Of a stretch of 64,000 nucleotides of DNA, positions 38,478 to 47,387 are shown piece by piece. The DNA lies in assembly GCA_016462905.1 (NCBI GenBank), contig JAEMSI010000001.1:57967-121966 (forward strand), written 5' to 3'. Made by a program: the position numbers and the translations under genes. The notes below the pieces were generated by a model, which worked only from the letters and a program-made list of their open reading frames with translations, ran no database searches and was not told the DNA's origin. The first letter of the stretch is position 1; every line of letters starts with the position of its first letter. The stretch comes from Polynucleobacter sp. GTDB lineage: Bacteria > Pseudomonadota > Gammaproteobacteria > Burkholderiales > Burkholderiaceae.

Positions 38478-39241
38478 GTCAGATTAAAGAACTCCCGCTT
38501 ACCGCGATCCAGTTTTATGCCACTGCGCCCTATCCTTGCAGTTACTTACCCAATCAATTAGCACGCTCACAGGTAGCTACCCCATCCCATGCGATTCAAG
38601 CGGATGTATACGGCGAGCTAGTCAATGCTGGTTTTCGACGCAGTGGATTATTTACGTATCGCCCTTATTGCGATTCCTGCTCGGCCTGTATTGCTACTCG
38701 CATACCCACATCCGCATTTCAAGCGAATCGCAGCCAACGCCGTGCCTTACAAAAGCACAGCGGCTTGCAAGTGGCAGTGCTTAGTTTGGCGTATTCCGAT
38801 GAGCATTACAGCCTGTACCAACAATATCAATCCAATCGACATAGCGGAAGCGATATGGAACGCGATGATCGCGAACAATATATGCAATTTTTATTACAAA
38901 GTCGGGTGAACTCGCGTTTAGTTGAGTTTCGAGATGGGCCAAATCATGCTCATCCTGGACGGCTTAGGATGGTCAGCATCATCGATATTCTCGAACAGGG
39001 TATTTCCTCGGTATATACCTTTTATGACACCGCTGATCAGTTGGCTAGTTATGGTACGTATAGTGTTCTGTGGCAAATCGAACAATGTAAGCAACTTAAA
39101 CTAGCTTATCTTTATTTGGGCTATTACATTGAGAACAGTAAAAAGATGTCCTATAAAGCAAAATTTCAACCGATCGAGGGTTTAATCGATGATCAGTGGC
39201 AAGCTCTAAAAAAGCCTGAAGCTAATTCCCCTGCCCGATGA
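38474..39241 (+). CDS. bpt: Aspartate/glutamate leucyltransferase (Bpt/Ate1-like)
   Basis: N-degron transferase of the Bpt group, which adds Leu to proteins with N-terminal Asp or Glu. The ATG at 38474 is chosen because it overlaps the aat stop as ATGA; a TTG two codons upstream is less likely. The 255-residue protein has the N-terminal Cys region [15 protein letters not shown], then [14 protein letters not shown] and the GNAT-like SSVYTFYD and [20 protein letters not shown]. Next to aat this gives both arms of the bacterial N-degron pathway. Its end overlaps pyrD by 4 bp. Confidence 0.92.
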   Translation: MSQIKELPLTAIQFYATAPYPCSYLPNQLARSQVATPSHAIQADVYGELVNAGFRRSGLFTYRPYCDSCSACIATRIPTSAFQANRSQRRALQKHSGLQVAVLSLAYSDEHYSLYQQYQSNRHSGSDMERDDREQYMQFLLQSRVNSRLVEFRDGPNHAHPGRLRMVSIIDILEQGISSVYTFYDTADQLASYGTYSVLWQIEQCKQLKLAYLYLGYYIENSKKMSYKAKFQPIEGLIDDQWQALKKPEANSPAR

Positions 39242-40269
39242 TCAATCCTTATTCATTTCTGCGCCCTTTACTGTTTCAGCTCGACCCCGAAGTGGCGCAC
39301 GACTTAGCGCTGAGCAATATGAAACGCGCCGAGCAACTGGGTTTATTAAAACACCTCACTCCATGCGTCCCGTCAGCGCCACTGCAAGTGTGCGGGATTG
39401 ATTTTCCGAATCCCGTTGGTCTCGCTGCCGGTTTAGATAAAGACGGTCGTTATATTGATGCACTAGCCGCTTTAGGATTTGGTTTTTTGGAAATCGGTAC
39501 GGTGACTCCGCTAGCCCAAGCAGGCAATCCAAAACCGCGCATGTTTCGCCTACCAAGTGCAAATGCCCTAATTAATCGTATGGGATTTAATAATGACGGT
39601 GTCACTGCATGCGTCGAACGCGTCAAGCAATCGCGTTATTGGCAAAACGGTGGTGTGCTAGGAATGAATATCGGTAAGAATGCCATCACCCCGATTGAAC
39701 GCGCCTCTGAGGATTACATCAAGGCAATGAATGCGGTTTATGAAGTCGCTACCTATATCACCGTCAACATTTCCTCGCCGAATACAAAAAATTTACGTGA
39801 TTTACAAAATGAAGAACAACTCAAACAACTCTTAAATTCACTGAACTTAGCTCGCACCCGCTTAAGTCAACAATATGGAATTCGTAAACCCCTCTTTTTA
39901 AAAATTGCACCCGACTTAAACGATGCTGAAATTCAGTTAATTGCCAATCTGTTACTTGAATATCAGATTGATGCGGTGATTGCTACTAACACAACAGTAG
40001 CGCGCGACGCGATCCAGGGTTTAAATCATAGTGAAGAAGTGGGCGGTCTTTCTGGGGCGCCATTAATATCGCTTTCGAATCGTGTGATTCAAACTCTGCA
40101 TCGCCACTTACAAAACCAAATTCCCATTATTGGGGTTGGTGGAATCCTCACTGGCAGCGATGCTAAGCAAAAGATCGATGCTGGCGCACGCTTAGTGCAA
40201 ATTTATACGGGCCTGATTTATCAGGGACCCCAATTAATTCAAGACAGCGTTCGCGCAATCCAAAACTAA
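39238..40269 (+). CDS. pyrD: Dihydroorotate dehydrogenase (quinone), class 2
   Basis: FMN enzyme of pyrimidine synthesis that passes electrons to quinone, 343 residues. The N-terminal helical segment ([21 protein letters not shown]) is the membrane-associated part of class 2. The FMN barrel has [16 protein letters not shown], the catalytic Ser region [14 protein letters not shown] and [11 protein letters not shown]. The ATGA overlap with bpt indicates coupling. It converges on lldD with 10 bp between them. Confidence 0.95.
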   Translation: MINPYSFLRPLLFQLDPEVAHDLALSNMKRAEQLGLLKHLTPCVPSAPLQVCGIDFPNPVGLAAGLDKDGRYIDALAALGFGFLEIGTVTPLAQAGNPKPRMFRLPSANALINRMGFNNDGVTACVERVKQSRYWQNGGVLGMNIGKNAITPIERASEDYIKAMNAVYEVATYITVNISSPNTKNLRDLQNEEQLKQLLNSLNLARTRLSQQYGIRKPLFLKIAPDLNDAEIQLIANLLLEYQIDAVIATNTTVARDAIQGLNHSEEVGGLSGAPLISLSNRVIQTLHRHLQNQIPIIGVGGILTGSDAKQKIDAGARLVQIYTGLIYQGPQLIQDSVRAIQN

Positions 40270-40279
40270 ATTAATCCGA

Positions 40280-41416
40280 CTACAACTGCAAACTATCGCG
40301 CGTTACTTCACGTATATCGGTATTGCCTGTTAGCGCCATCGTTACATCCAACTCCTTACGAATAATTTCCAAGGCGGTTGACACACCTGCTTCGCCCATC
40401 GCACCCAAGCCGTATAGCCATGCTTTACCGATCAAACAGCCTGTGGCCCCTAACGCAATTGATTTAAAAACATCTTGCCCACTTTGAATACCGCCATCTA
40501 TCCACACTTCAGTACGATCGCCAATTGCTTCGACAATTTTGGGCAAAGCTCGAATCGCAGGTGACGCTCCATCCAGCTGACGTCCGCCATGATTACTGAC
40601 TACCAAAGCATCGATCCCCACTTGCGCAGCCATGCGCGCATCTTGGACGTCGAGCACCCCTTTAACAATTAATTTTCCACCCCATAAGCTTTTCACCCAA
40701 GCCACATCATCCCAACTTAAAGTCGGATCAAATTGGCCTGCGATCCATTGCGATAAATTATTAATTCCAGTCGTGTCTTTCACGTACCCATCTAAATTCC
40801 CAAAGGTTTTCCGTTTGGTTGTCAGCATATTCATCGCCCAAGGAATTTTTTTGCACATATCGAGCGCATTCGACAAGGTCATGCGAGGTGGCACGCTTAA
40901 ACCATTGCGAATATCCATATGCCGCTGACCCTGAATTTGTAAGTCCATCGTCAGCATCAATGCAGAAACCTTGGCTCGCTTGGCGCGGGCAATTAAATCT
41001 GCCACAAAATCACGATCGCGCATGACATACAGTTGAAACCAAAATGGTTTGCTCACCGCAGCGCTCACGTCCTCAATCGAACAAATCGACATGGTTGATA
41101 AAGTAAACGGAATGCCTGCCTTTTCAGCAGCCAGGGCGCCTAAAATTTCACCATTCGCCCAATTTAGGCCAGTTAAACCGGTCGGTGCAATCGCCAATGG
41201 CATATTCACATCTTCACCGAGCATGGTTGTTTTGGTACTGCGATTTTCGACATTCCAACCCACTCGTTGACGTAGGCCAATTTCAGCAAAGGCAGCGCGA
41301 TTTCCGCGCAAAGTCTGCTCGTCGTAAGAACCGCGGTCGACGTAATCGAAAACCGCTTTGGGAACCCGACGACGTGCCATTTGGCGCAAATCTTCAATAT
41401 TGGTAATGACCGGCAT
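40280..41416 (-). CDS. lldD: FMN-dependent L-lactate dehydrogenase / alpha-hydroxyacid oxidase
   Basis: Oxidises L-lactate (or a related 2-hydroxyacid) to the 2-oxoacid, 378 residues. The FMN barrel carries IAPTGLTGLNW, WFQLYVMRDRDF, LTMDLQIQGQRHMDIRNG, the active His and Arg in SNHGGRQLDGA, and the phosphate loop DGGIQSG. The closest family reading is quinone-linked LldD. It is divergent from an IclR-type regulator and may be its target. Substrate choice within the family is not certain. Confidence 0.88.
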   Translation of the reverse strand: MPVITNIEDLRQMARRRVPKAVFDYVDRGSYDEQTLRGNRAAFAEIGLRQRVGWNVENRSTKTTMLGEDVNMPLAIAPTGLTGLNWANGEILGALAAEKAGIPFTLSTMSICSIEDVSAAVSKPFWFQLYVMRDRDFVADLIARAKRAKVSALMLTMDLQIQGQRHMDIRNGLSVPPRMTLSNALDMCKKIPWAMNMLTTKRKTFGNLDGYVKDTTGINNLSQWIAGQFDPTLSWDDVAWVKSLWGGKLIVKGVLDVQDARMAAQVGIDALVVSNHGGRQLDGASPAIRALPKIVEAIGDRTEVWIDGGIQSGQDVFKSIALGATGCLIGKAWLYGLGAMGEAGVSTALEIIRKELDVTMALTGNTDIREVTRDSLQL

Positions 41417-41467
41417 AAACCTTCCTTAAATTGAACTACCCACCAAAAAATAACAAAATCAAGCTAG

Positions 41468-41499
41468 ATTATAGGGATCCATATTTCATAATATGCAAT
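41468..41499. promoter_or_regulatory. lldD-iclR divergent control region: dyad and lldD -10 element
   Basis: An imperfect 17-bp palindrome ATTTCATAATATGCAAT (41483-41499, one mismatched pair) fits IclR-family operators in size and AT content. On the minus strand TATAAT (complement of 41468-41473) is a good -10 for lldD, and the dyad then covers the -35 area. The 14-bp core TATTTCATAATATG also occurs upstream of aceE. Confidence 0.5.
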
Positions 41500-41527
41500 T
41501 TTCTGCAAACTCGATACAATATCCATT

Positions 41528-42379
41528 ATGAACTCGGATCAAGCCAATCAGCCTTTAAGTACGCTTAGCAAAGCGCACAAGAACAACGGCGAGGCAAGCA
41601 AAACTGCGATTCAGGTAATTGAGCGGATGATGAATCTTCTCGACGCCTTGGCTGAACACGAAGAAGCAAGCAGTCTTAAAGACTTATCCAAGCAAACCGG
41701 TCTACACCCCTCTACCGCACACCGCATCCTCAATGATATGGTGGCATGCCGCTTAGTAGAGCGCGCAGATGGGGGTAGCTATCGCTTAGGCTTGCGCCTT
41801 CTCGAACTGGGTAATTTAGTGAAAGAACGTTTATCGGTTCGTGATGCCGCTCAACTACCGATGCGCGCCCTGCATAAACTCACTGGCGAGACCGTTAACC
41901 TCTCGGTTCGACAAGGCGATGAAATTGTTTATATTGATCGCGCCTACAGTGAACGCTCTGGTATGCAGGTGGTCCGTGCTATCGGAGGGCGTGCGCCTTT
42001 GCATCTCACTTCGGTTGGTAAATTATTTTTAGCTAGCGACGATCCCAATCAAGTACGAGCTTATGCCACTCGAACGGGGCTAGCTGGGCATACCCGTAAC
42101 AGCCTAACTCAAATCAATAAACTCGAAAACGAATTAAGCCATGTCCGCGAGAACGGTCATGCGCGTGATAATGAAGAATTGGAATTAGGGGTAAGTTGTC
42201 TGGCTGCTGGAATTCTGGATGATGCCGGCAAATTAGTTGCTGGTTTATCCCTCAGCTCACCAACCGATCGGATGCAGGCTGATTGGTTAAAGGCTTTGCA
42301 AGATACCGCCTTACAAATCTCTAAAGGCTTGGGTTATAAGGTCACTATCGGATCAAACCCATCTACATCAGTCGCCTAA
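41528..42379 (+). CDS. IclR-family transcriptional regulator
   Basis: 283-residue regulator. The winged helix covers about 25-90 (SLKDLSKQTGLHPSTAHRILNDMVACRLVER). The IclR effector domain covers about 100-270 (ETVNLSVRQGDEIVYIDRAYSERSGMQ is partly visible; RDNEELELGVSCLAAGILD). It is divergent from lldD across 111 bp holding a candidate operator, so regulation of lldD is likely. Its 3' end overlaps the convergent endopeptidase gene by 17 bp. Confidence 0.88.
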   Translation: MNSDQANQPLSTLSKAHKNNGEASKTAIQVIERMMNLLDALAEHEEASSLKDLSKQTGLHPSTAHRILNDMVACRLVERADGGSYRLGLRLLELGNLVKERLSVRDAAQLPMRALHKLTGETVNLSVRQGDEIVYIDRAYSERSGMQVVRAIGGRAPLHLTSVGKLFLASDDPNQVRAYATRTGLAGHTRNSLTQINKLENELSHVRENGHARDNEELELGVSCLAAGILDDAGKLVAGLSLSSPTDRMQADWLKALQDTALQISKGLGYKVTIGSNPSTSVA

Positions 42380-43355
42380 TTGCCTTCGGCTCTAAGGGGG
42401 CGTAATGCTCAATCCAATCTTTAACGCGTACCGCATCAGCAAAACGCGATTGCGTTCCCACCGAATCTAAAAAGACCAACAAAAATGGATGCCCGTTAAC
42501 ACGTGCTTGCATCACCAAGCACTTACCAGCCGCGGAAATATACCCTGTTTTTTGAAGACCAATATCCATATCCCCCGAACGCACCAGTCGATTGGTATTT
42601 AAAAATGTTTGCGGACGATTCTGAATCATCAAGGTTAAATCAGGCCAGGTCGAAAACTCACGAATTAACTCATATGCATATGCTGCATTTAGCATGCGCG
42701 TTAAATCCTCTACTGTAGAAACATTTTCACTTAATAAGCCAGTTGGGTCAGCAAACTTCGATTGATGCATCCCTAGGTCTTGAGCCTTGGCATTCATCGC
42801 GGGTATAAAAGCCTGTAAGCCCCCAGGATAATTGCGCGCCAAAGTATAGGCAGCCCGATTTTCGGATGACATCAAGGCTAAAAGCAGAGCCTCTTGTCGC
42901 GTTAATTTAGTCCCTAAGCCCAGCCTTGACTTGTTGTATATCTTGACGTCCTCGGGATTAATGGTGATGACTTCATCTAAAGGCAAATTTGCATCGAGCA
43001 CCACCATGGCTGTCATCAGTTTTGTAATCGAAGCAATCGGTAGTGCTACGCCAGGGTTCTTTTCGAATAAAACGTCTTTTGTTTCTTGTGAAACTACCAT
43101 GGCGGCGCTCGATTTAAGATTCAACTCGTCGGACTGGCCGCGCAAGCCCACTACAGCCGCTGAAGAAGGACGCACTGCTTGAGTTTTTGCCGCCGCCTTA
43201 GTTACTGTGACACGAACTGGTTTTTTAGTGGCCGCCTTTTCAGCGGCATTTTGAGCGCGCTTGGTAACGGTTTGCGCCAGCACAGGCGAACCGGTGAATA
43301 CCGAGAACAGAAGGAAGGCCAATAGCGCTTGAAATACAGACGTTTGTTTCATCAA
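42363..43355 (-). CDS. pbpG: D-alanyl-D-alanine endopeptidase, PBP7-like
   Basis: Periplasmic penicillin-binding protein of the S11 family, 330 residues, cutting cross-links in peptidoglycan. Signal peptide to about residue 27 (cleavage near VLAQ), then a basic Ala/Lys/Thr-rich spacer to about 65. Active-site motifs: SxxK in IASITKLM, SEN in LMSSENRAAYTLA, and KTG in LQKTGYISAAGK. The length and lack of a C-terminal anchor favour PbpG over DacA types. Confidence 0.9.
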   Translation of the reverse strand: MMKQTSVFQALLAFLLFSVFTGSPVLAQTVTKRAQNAAEKAATKKPVRVTVTKAAAKTQAVRPSSAAVVGLRGQSDELNLKSSAAMVVSQETKDVLFEKNPGVALPIASITKLMTAMVVLDANLPLDEVITINPEDVKIYNKSRLGLGTKLTRQEALLLALMSSENRAAYTLARNYPGGLQAFIPAMNAKAQDLGMHQSKFADPTGLLSENVSTVEDLTRMLNAAYAYELIREFSTWPDLTLMIQNRPQTFLNTNRLVRSGDMDIGLQKTGYISAAGKCLVMQARVNGHPFLLVFLDSVGTQSRFADAVRVKDWIEHYAPLEPKAIRRLM

Positions 43356-43442
43356 TTAAATATCAAGATGGGCTATGGGTATTGGCAAAAGCATCATTAT
43401 CACCGATCTAGGTAATTTTGTAAGTAATTGAATTTAATACTT

Positions 43443-43481
43443 TTTTTATTTGTTGCAATGCAACAAATAAAAAGATATAAT
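43443..43481 (+). promoter_or_regulatory. Phasin promoter embedded in a 31-bp perfect palindrome
   Basis: A perfect dyad spans 43443-43473, centred on A43458, with arms reading TGCAACAAATAAAAA outward. The promoter elements TTGCAA (-35, 43453-43458) and TATAAT (-10, 43476-43481) are separated by exactly 17 bp, so the palindrome covers the -35 and most of the spacer. Each arm contains GCAACAAATAAA, which fits the PhaR recognition element of Ralstonia as I recall it (GCAMMAAWTMMD). A PhaR-type repressor is therefore the likely binder (inference). Confidence 0.75.
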
Positions 43482-43561
43482 TCGTTCAGGCTTCAAAAAA
43501 TCAGTAACACTACCAAGAAACAACAGACCCAACCCCAATATCCCAACAAACGGAGTAAGTA

Positions 43562-44113
43562 ATGAACCTAACGCCAGAACAAATCGCTGCAGCACACAAA
43601 GCTAATTTAGAAACCCTAACCGGCCTCACTACTCAAGCCCTCAAAAGCATCGAGCAATTGGTTGAGTTAAATATGCAAATCGCTAAGTCCACCCTCACCG
43701 ATAACGTCGAAAAAGCAAAAAAAACGCTTGAAATTAAAGATGTTCAACAATTGATTCAACATCAATCCGATATGGTTCAACCGATGGCTGAAAAAATTAT
43801 GTCATATAGCCGTAGTTTGTATGAGATTGCTCAAGAAGCCCAGCAATCCATGACCAAGGTCGCTGAGTCTGAAATCAAAGAAACCCAGAAAAAGATGCAA
43901 GAGATGATGGAAAATTGGCAAAAAAATGCACCCGCTGGATCAGATGCTGCTGTTCAAGCTATGAAACAAGCGATTGCTGCTGCAACCAACACATTTGAAA
44001 GCAGTCAAAAGGCAGTAAAGCACGCTATCGATGTTGCTCAAAATAATATGAATTCAGCGACCGAAAGCCTAACTAAAGTCGTGAGCTCTGCAGCCAAAGC
44101 TAGCAAAAAGTAA
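43562..44113 (+). CDS. phaP: Phasin family protein
   Basis: 183-residue, almost wholly helical, amphipathic protein of the betaproteobacterial phasin family that coats polyhydroxyalkanoate granules. The N-terminus NLTPEQIAAAHKANLETLTGLTTQA and the middle NVEKAKKTLEIKDVQQL match the family. The C-terminus is Ala/Lys/Ser rich. GGAG lies 6 bp before the start. It has its own strong promoter and terminator, so is monocistronic and probably highly expressed when PHA is made. Confidence 0.92.
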   Translation: MNLTPEQIAAAHKANLETLTGLTTQALKSIEQLVELNMQIAKSTLTDNVEKAKKTLEIKDVQQLIQHQSDMVQPMAEKIMSYSRSLYEIAQEAQQSMTKVAESEIKETQKKMQEMMENWQKNAPAGSDAAVQAMKQAIAAATNTFESSQKAVKHAIDVAQNNMNSATESLTKVVSSAAKASKK

Positions 44114-44135
44114 ACTCTTAGCCCCCAAGCTAACA

Positions 44136-44168
44136 ATAAAAAGGTCGCTCATCGAGCGACCTTTTTTC
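44136..44168. terminator. Rho-independent terminator, bidirectional
   Basis: An 8-bp stem GGTCGCTC / GAGCGACC (44143-44150 and 44154-44161) with loop ATC is followed by six T on the plus strand and preceded by a run of A, so it can end both phaP and the convergent lpdA transcript. Confidence 0.92.
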
Positions 44169-44207
44169 ATACTAGTCAATACTTTAGCGCTCTGTAGTGA
44201 GTGCCTA

Positions 44208-46013
44208 TTATTTTTTCTTGACTGGCGGTAAATCAGTGCAATGCCCATGAGCCGCTTCGGCGGCCAATCCCACTGACTCACCCAGAGTAGGATGAGGGTG
44301 AATTGTTTTACCAATATCAACTGCGTCAGCGCCCATTTCAATCGCCAAACACACTTCGCCAATTAGATCACCCGCATGAGTCCCCACAATACCACCACCA
44401 ATAATACGGTGAGTATTGGCATCAAATAGTAATTTAGTAAAGCCCTCGTCGCGTCCATTAGCAATCGCGCGGCCGCTAGCAGCCCATGGAAATAATCCTT
44501 TTTCATAAGCAATACCCTGAGCCTTACATTGTTCCTCGGTTAAACCTGCCCAAGCCACTTCTGGATCGGTGTAAGCAACTGAAGGAATTTGCTTTGCATC
44601 AAAATACGACTTTTGTCCGGCCGCCACTTCAGCCGCAACATGACCCTCATGCACCGCTTTATGAGCCAACATCGGTTGACCAATAATGTCACCAATCGCA
44701 AATAGGTGAGCAACATTGGTGCGCATTTGTGAGTCCACTGGAATAAAACCACGCTCATCGACCTGAACTCCAGCCAAACTGGCATCGATTTTCTTACCGT
44801 TGGGGGTTCTGCCCACCGCAACCAAAACTAAATCATAGATCTGTGGAGTGGCTGGGGCCTGCTCGCCTTCGAAGCTGACTTCGATTCCCTCTGATTTTGC
44901 TTCTGCTTTAGTGGCACGCGTTTTTAACATCACCCGATCAAAGCGATGCGCATTCATCTTATCCCACACCTTTACTAAGTCGCGATCAGCTCCCGCCATT
45001 AATCCATCCATCATTTCGGCAATATCGACTCGAGTTCCTAGCGTGCTATAGACGGTGGCCATTTCCAAACCAATAATGCCGCCGCCAATCACCAACATCC
45101 GCTGGGGAATGGTATTTAGCAACAGGGCTCCTGTGCTATCAACAATGCGAGGATCTTTTGGTAAAAAAGGCAAGCTAACGGGCTGACTTCCAGCTGCAAT
45201 AATGGCTTTTTGAAAACGAATCACTTCTTTCTGACCATTGAATTCTTGTCCACTACCCTCAGTCAAATTGACTTCAAGGTGATGGGCATCAATAAAACGC
45301 CCAAGACCTCGAACGGTAGTTACTTTTCTTGCTTTAGCCATTCCTGCCAGACCACCCGTTAATTTAGCTATCACACCGTCTTTATAACTACGCAATTGGT
45401 CTAGATTAATTTTAGGTGCGCCAAAATCAATTCCATGCTTTGACATGGCTTTCACTTCATCCATGACTGCAGCAGTATGCAAAAGTGCTTTCGAAGGAAT
45501 ACAGCCGACATTTAAACAAACACCGCCCAATGTGGCATAGCGCTCCACTAAAATCGTATTTAAACCTAAATCGGCGGCTCGAAATGCAGCACTGTAACCG
45601 CCAGGACCAGAACCCAAAACTAAGACTTCACATTCGCGCTGAACTGGTCCACTGTAACTCCCTGCTGGAAGTGGTATCGGTGGAGCCGATGCGGATTGGT
45701 TTGCAGCAGAAGCAATTGATGGGGTTGCCGCAATCGGAGGAGTTGTTGGAGTTGCGCTTGCCGATGCCGCGGCGCCACTTAATTCCAATTGAGCAATGAT
45801 TGAACCTTTGCTGACCTTATCTCCTACTTTGACATTGAGACTAATCAAGGTTCCAGATTGATCCGATGGCACTTCCATGGTGGCCTTATCCGATTCAAGA
45901 ACAATTAAAGCCTGTTCTTTTTCGATCGCATCACCAGGCTTAACCAAAACCTCAATCACAGGCACATCGTCAAAATCACCAATATCAGGAACTGCAATAC
46001 CGTGCTGAGCCAT
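44208..46013 (-). CDS. lpdA: Dihydrolipoamide dehydrogenase (E3) with N-terminal lipoyl domain
   Basis: E3 of the pyruvate dehydrogenase complex, reoxidising lipoamide with NAD. 601 residues: a lipoyl domain at 1-78 with the modified Lys in ESDKATMEVPS, an Ala/Pro/Ser-rich linker to about 128, then the FAD disulfide reductase. The redox Cys pair is in GVCLNVGCIPSKALLH and the NAD loop in VIGGGIIGLEMA. The C-terminal His-Glu region is HPHPTLGESVGLAAEAAHG. The extra lipoyl domain is a betaproteobacterial trait. It follows aceF by 9 bp. Confidence 0.95.
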   Translation of the reverse strand: MAQHGIAVPDIGDFDDVPVIEVLVKPGDAIEKEQALIVLESDKATMEVPSDQSGTLISLNVKVGDKVSKGSIIAQLELSGAAASASATPTTPPIAATPSIASAANQSASAPPIPLPAGSYSGPVQRECEVLVLGSGPGGYSAAFRAADLGLNTILVERYATLGGVCLNVGCIPSKALLHTAAVMDEVKAMSKHGIDFGAPKINLDQLRSYKDGVIAKLTGGLAGMAKARKVTTVRGLGRFIDAHHLEVNLTEGSGQEFNGQKEVIRFQKAIIAAGSQPVSLPFLPKDPRIVDSTGALLLNTIPQRMLVIGGGIIGLEMATVYSTLGTRVDIAEMMDGLMAGADRDLVKVWDKMNAHRFDRVMLKTRATKAEAKSEGIEVSFEGEQAPATPQIYDLVLVAVGRTPNGKKIDASLAGVQVDERGFIPVDSQMRTNVAHLFAIGDIIGQPMLAHKAVHEGHVAAEVAAGQKSYFDAKQIPSVAYTDPEVAWAGLTEEQCKAQGIAYEKGLFPWAASGRAIANGRDEGFTKLLFDANTHRIIGGGIVGTHAGDLIGEVCLAIEMGADAVDIGKTIHPHPTLGESVGLAAEAAHGHCTDLPPVKKK

Positions 46014-46022
46014 TCAATTTCC

Positions 46023-47372
46023 TTAAAGAACAGCGCGGCGAAAATCGGCCAAGAGCTGAGCAATATAAACAGTGAAGCGGGTTGCTAAAGCACCGTCAAT
46101 CACGCGATGATCTGCGGTTAATGACAGTGGGCAAATTAAGCGAGGAACAAATTCCTTACCATTCCAAACGGGTTTCATTGCTGCCTTGCTAACCCCCAAA
46201 ATGGCCACTTCAGGGGCATTAATAATCGGGGCAAAATATGTTCCACCAATACCACCCAAAGAAGAAATCGTAAAACTAGCGCCCTGCATTTGATCTGGCT
46301 TCAGTTTTCCATCGCGCGCCAAGGCGGCTAATTCGGCCGTTTCGCGAGCAATCTCGAAGATTCCTTTTTGATCCACATTGCGGATCACAGGTACTACCAA
46401 ACCATTTGGGGTATCTGCAGCAAACGCAATATGAAAATACTTTTTTAATACCAATTCATCACCATCGAGTGAGGAATTAAATTCAGGGTATTTTTTTAAT
46501 GCTGCAACCGAAGCTTTCATTAAGAAAGCGAGCATCGTAATTTTGCTTCCCTGCTTTTCATTTTCTTTATTGGTCGAAACGCGAAACGCTTCTAAATCGG
46601 TAATGTCAGCGTCTTCATGAAAAGTTACCCCAGGAATCATGACCCAATTGCGTGCTAAATTGGCCGATGATAATTTCTTAATCCGCGATAAAGCCTGACG
46701 TTCGGTAGGACCAAACTTATTGAAATCAACTTTGGGCCACGGTAATAAATTGAATCCACCTAAAGATCCGCCACTGCTAGCAGCGCCACCTAAACTTTGA
46801 GCGCCACTCATCACTGATTTTACAAATGCTTGTACATCATCTTGCAAAATCCGACCCTTTGGACCGCTACCGCTAACTTGAGAAATAGTCACGCCCAATT
46901 CACGTGCAAATTTTCGAACCGAAGGACTAGCATGAGCTGAACCAGCAATAGCCTGAGCCGTATTGGGTACGGCAGACGGAGCACTGATTTCTGTTTTGAT
47001 CAATTCCTTACTTGGCACCCCCGCCATTACTTGGGGGCTGGGCTGCGGTGGCGCGAGATTCACTACAGGCGTAGGAACTGGCTGGTTTACTGAAGAAGAG
47101 GATGCTGGGGCAGACTGACTTGATGCTGCCTCGGAAATCTCCATCAAAACAATGATTTTGCCTTCCGCTACAGTATCGCCCACCTTTACTTTGATCTCTT
47201 TCACGATACCCGCATGCGAAGAAGGCACATCCATCGTGGCTTTATCCGACTCTAGCGTGACTAGAGATTGATCTTGATCAACGGTATCGCCTACTTTAAC
47301 CAATATCTCAATCACGGGGACGTCGGCAAAATCACCAATATCCGGAACCTTCACTTCAATCAATTGACTCAT
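46023..47372 (-). CDS. aceF: Pyruvate dehydrogenase E2, dihydrolipoamide acetyltransferase
   Basis: E2 core of the complex, 449 residues. One lipoyl domain (about 1-77, ESDKATMDVPSSH), a Pro/Ala/Ser linker, the E3/E1-binding domain (about 148-186, SPSVRKFARELGVTISQVSG), and the catalytic domain ending with the HxxxD motif in TADHRVIDGALATRF. Only one lipoyl domain is present, against three in E. coli; the second copy sits on E3. 15 bp after aceE. Confidence 0.95.
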   Translation of the reverse strand: MSQLIEVKVPDIGDFADVPVIEILVKVGDTVDQDQSLVTLESDKATMDVPSSHAGIVKEIKVKVGDTVAEGKIIVLMEISEAASSQSAPASSSSVNQPVPTPVVNLAPPQPSPQVMAGVPSKELIKTEISAPSAVPNTAQAIAGSAHASPSVRKFARELGVTISQVSGSGPKGRILQDDVQAFVKSVMSGAQSLGGAASSGGSLGGFNLLPWPKVDFNKFGPTERQALSRIKKLSSANLARNWVMIPGVTFHEDADITDLEAFRVSTNKENEKQGSKITMLAFLMKASVAALKKYPEFNSSLDGDELVLKKYFHIAFAADTPNGLVVPVIRNVDQKGIFEIARETAELAALARDGKLKPDQMQGASFTISSLGGIGGTYFAPIINAPEVAILGVSKAAMKPVWNGKEFVPRLICPLSLTADHRVIDGALATRFTVYIAQLLADFRRAVL

Positions 47373-47387
47373 GATTAACTCGTTCCC

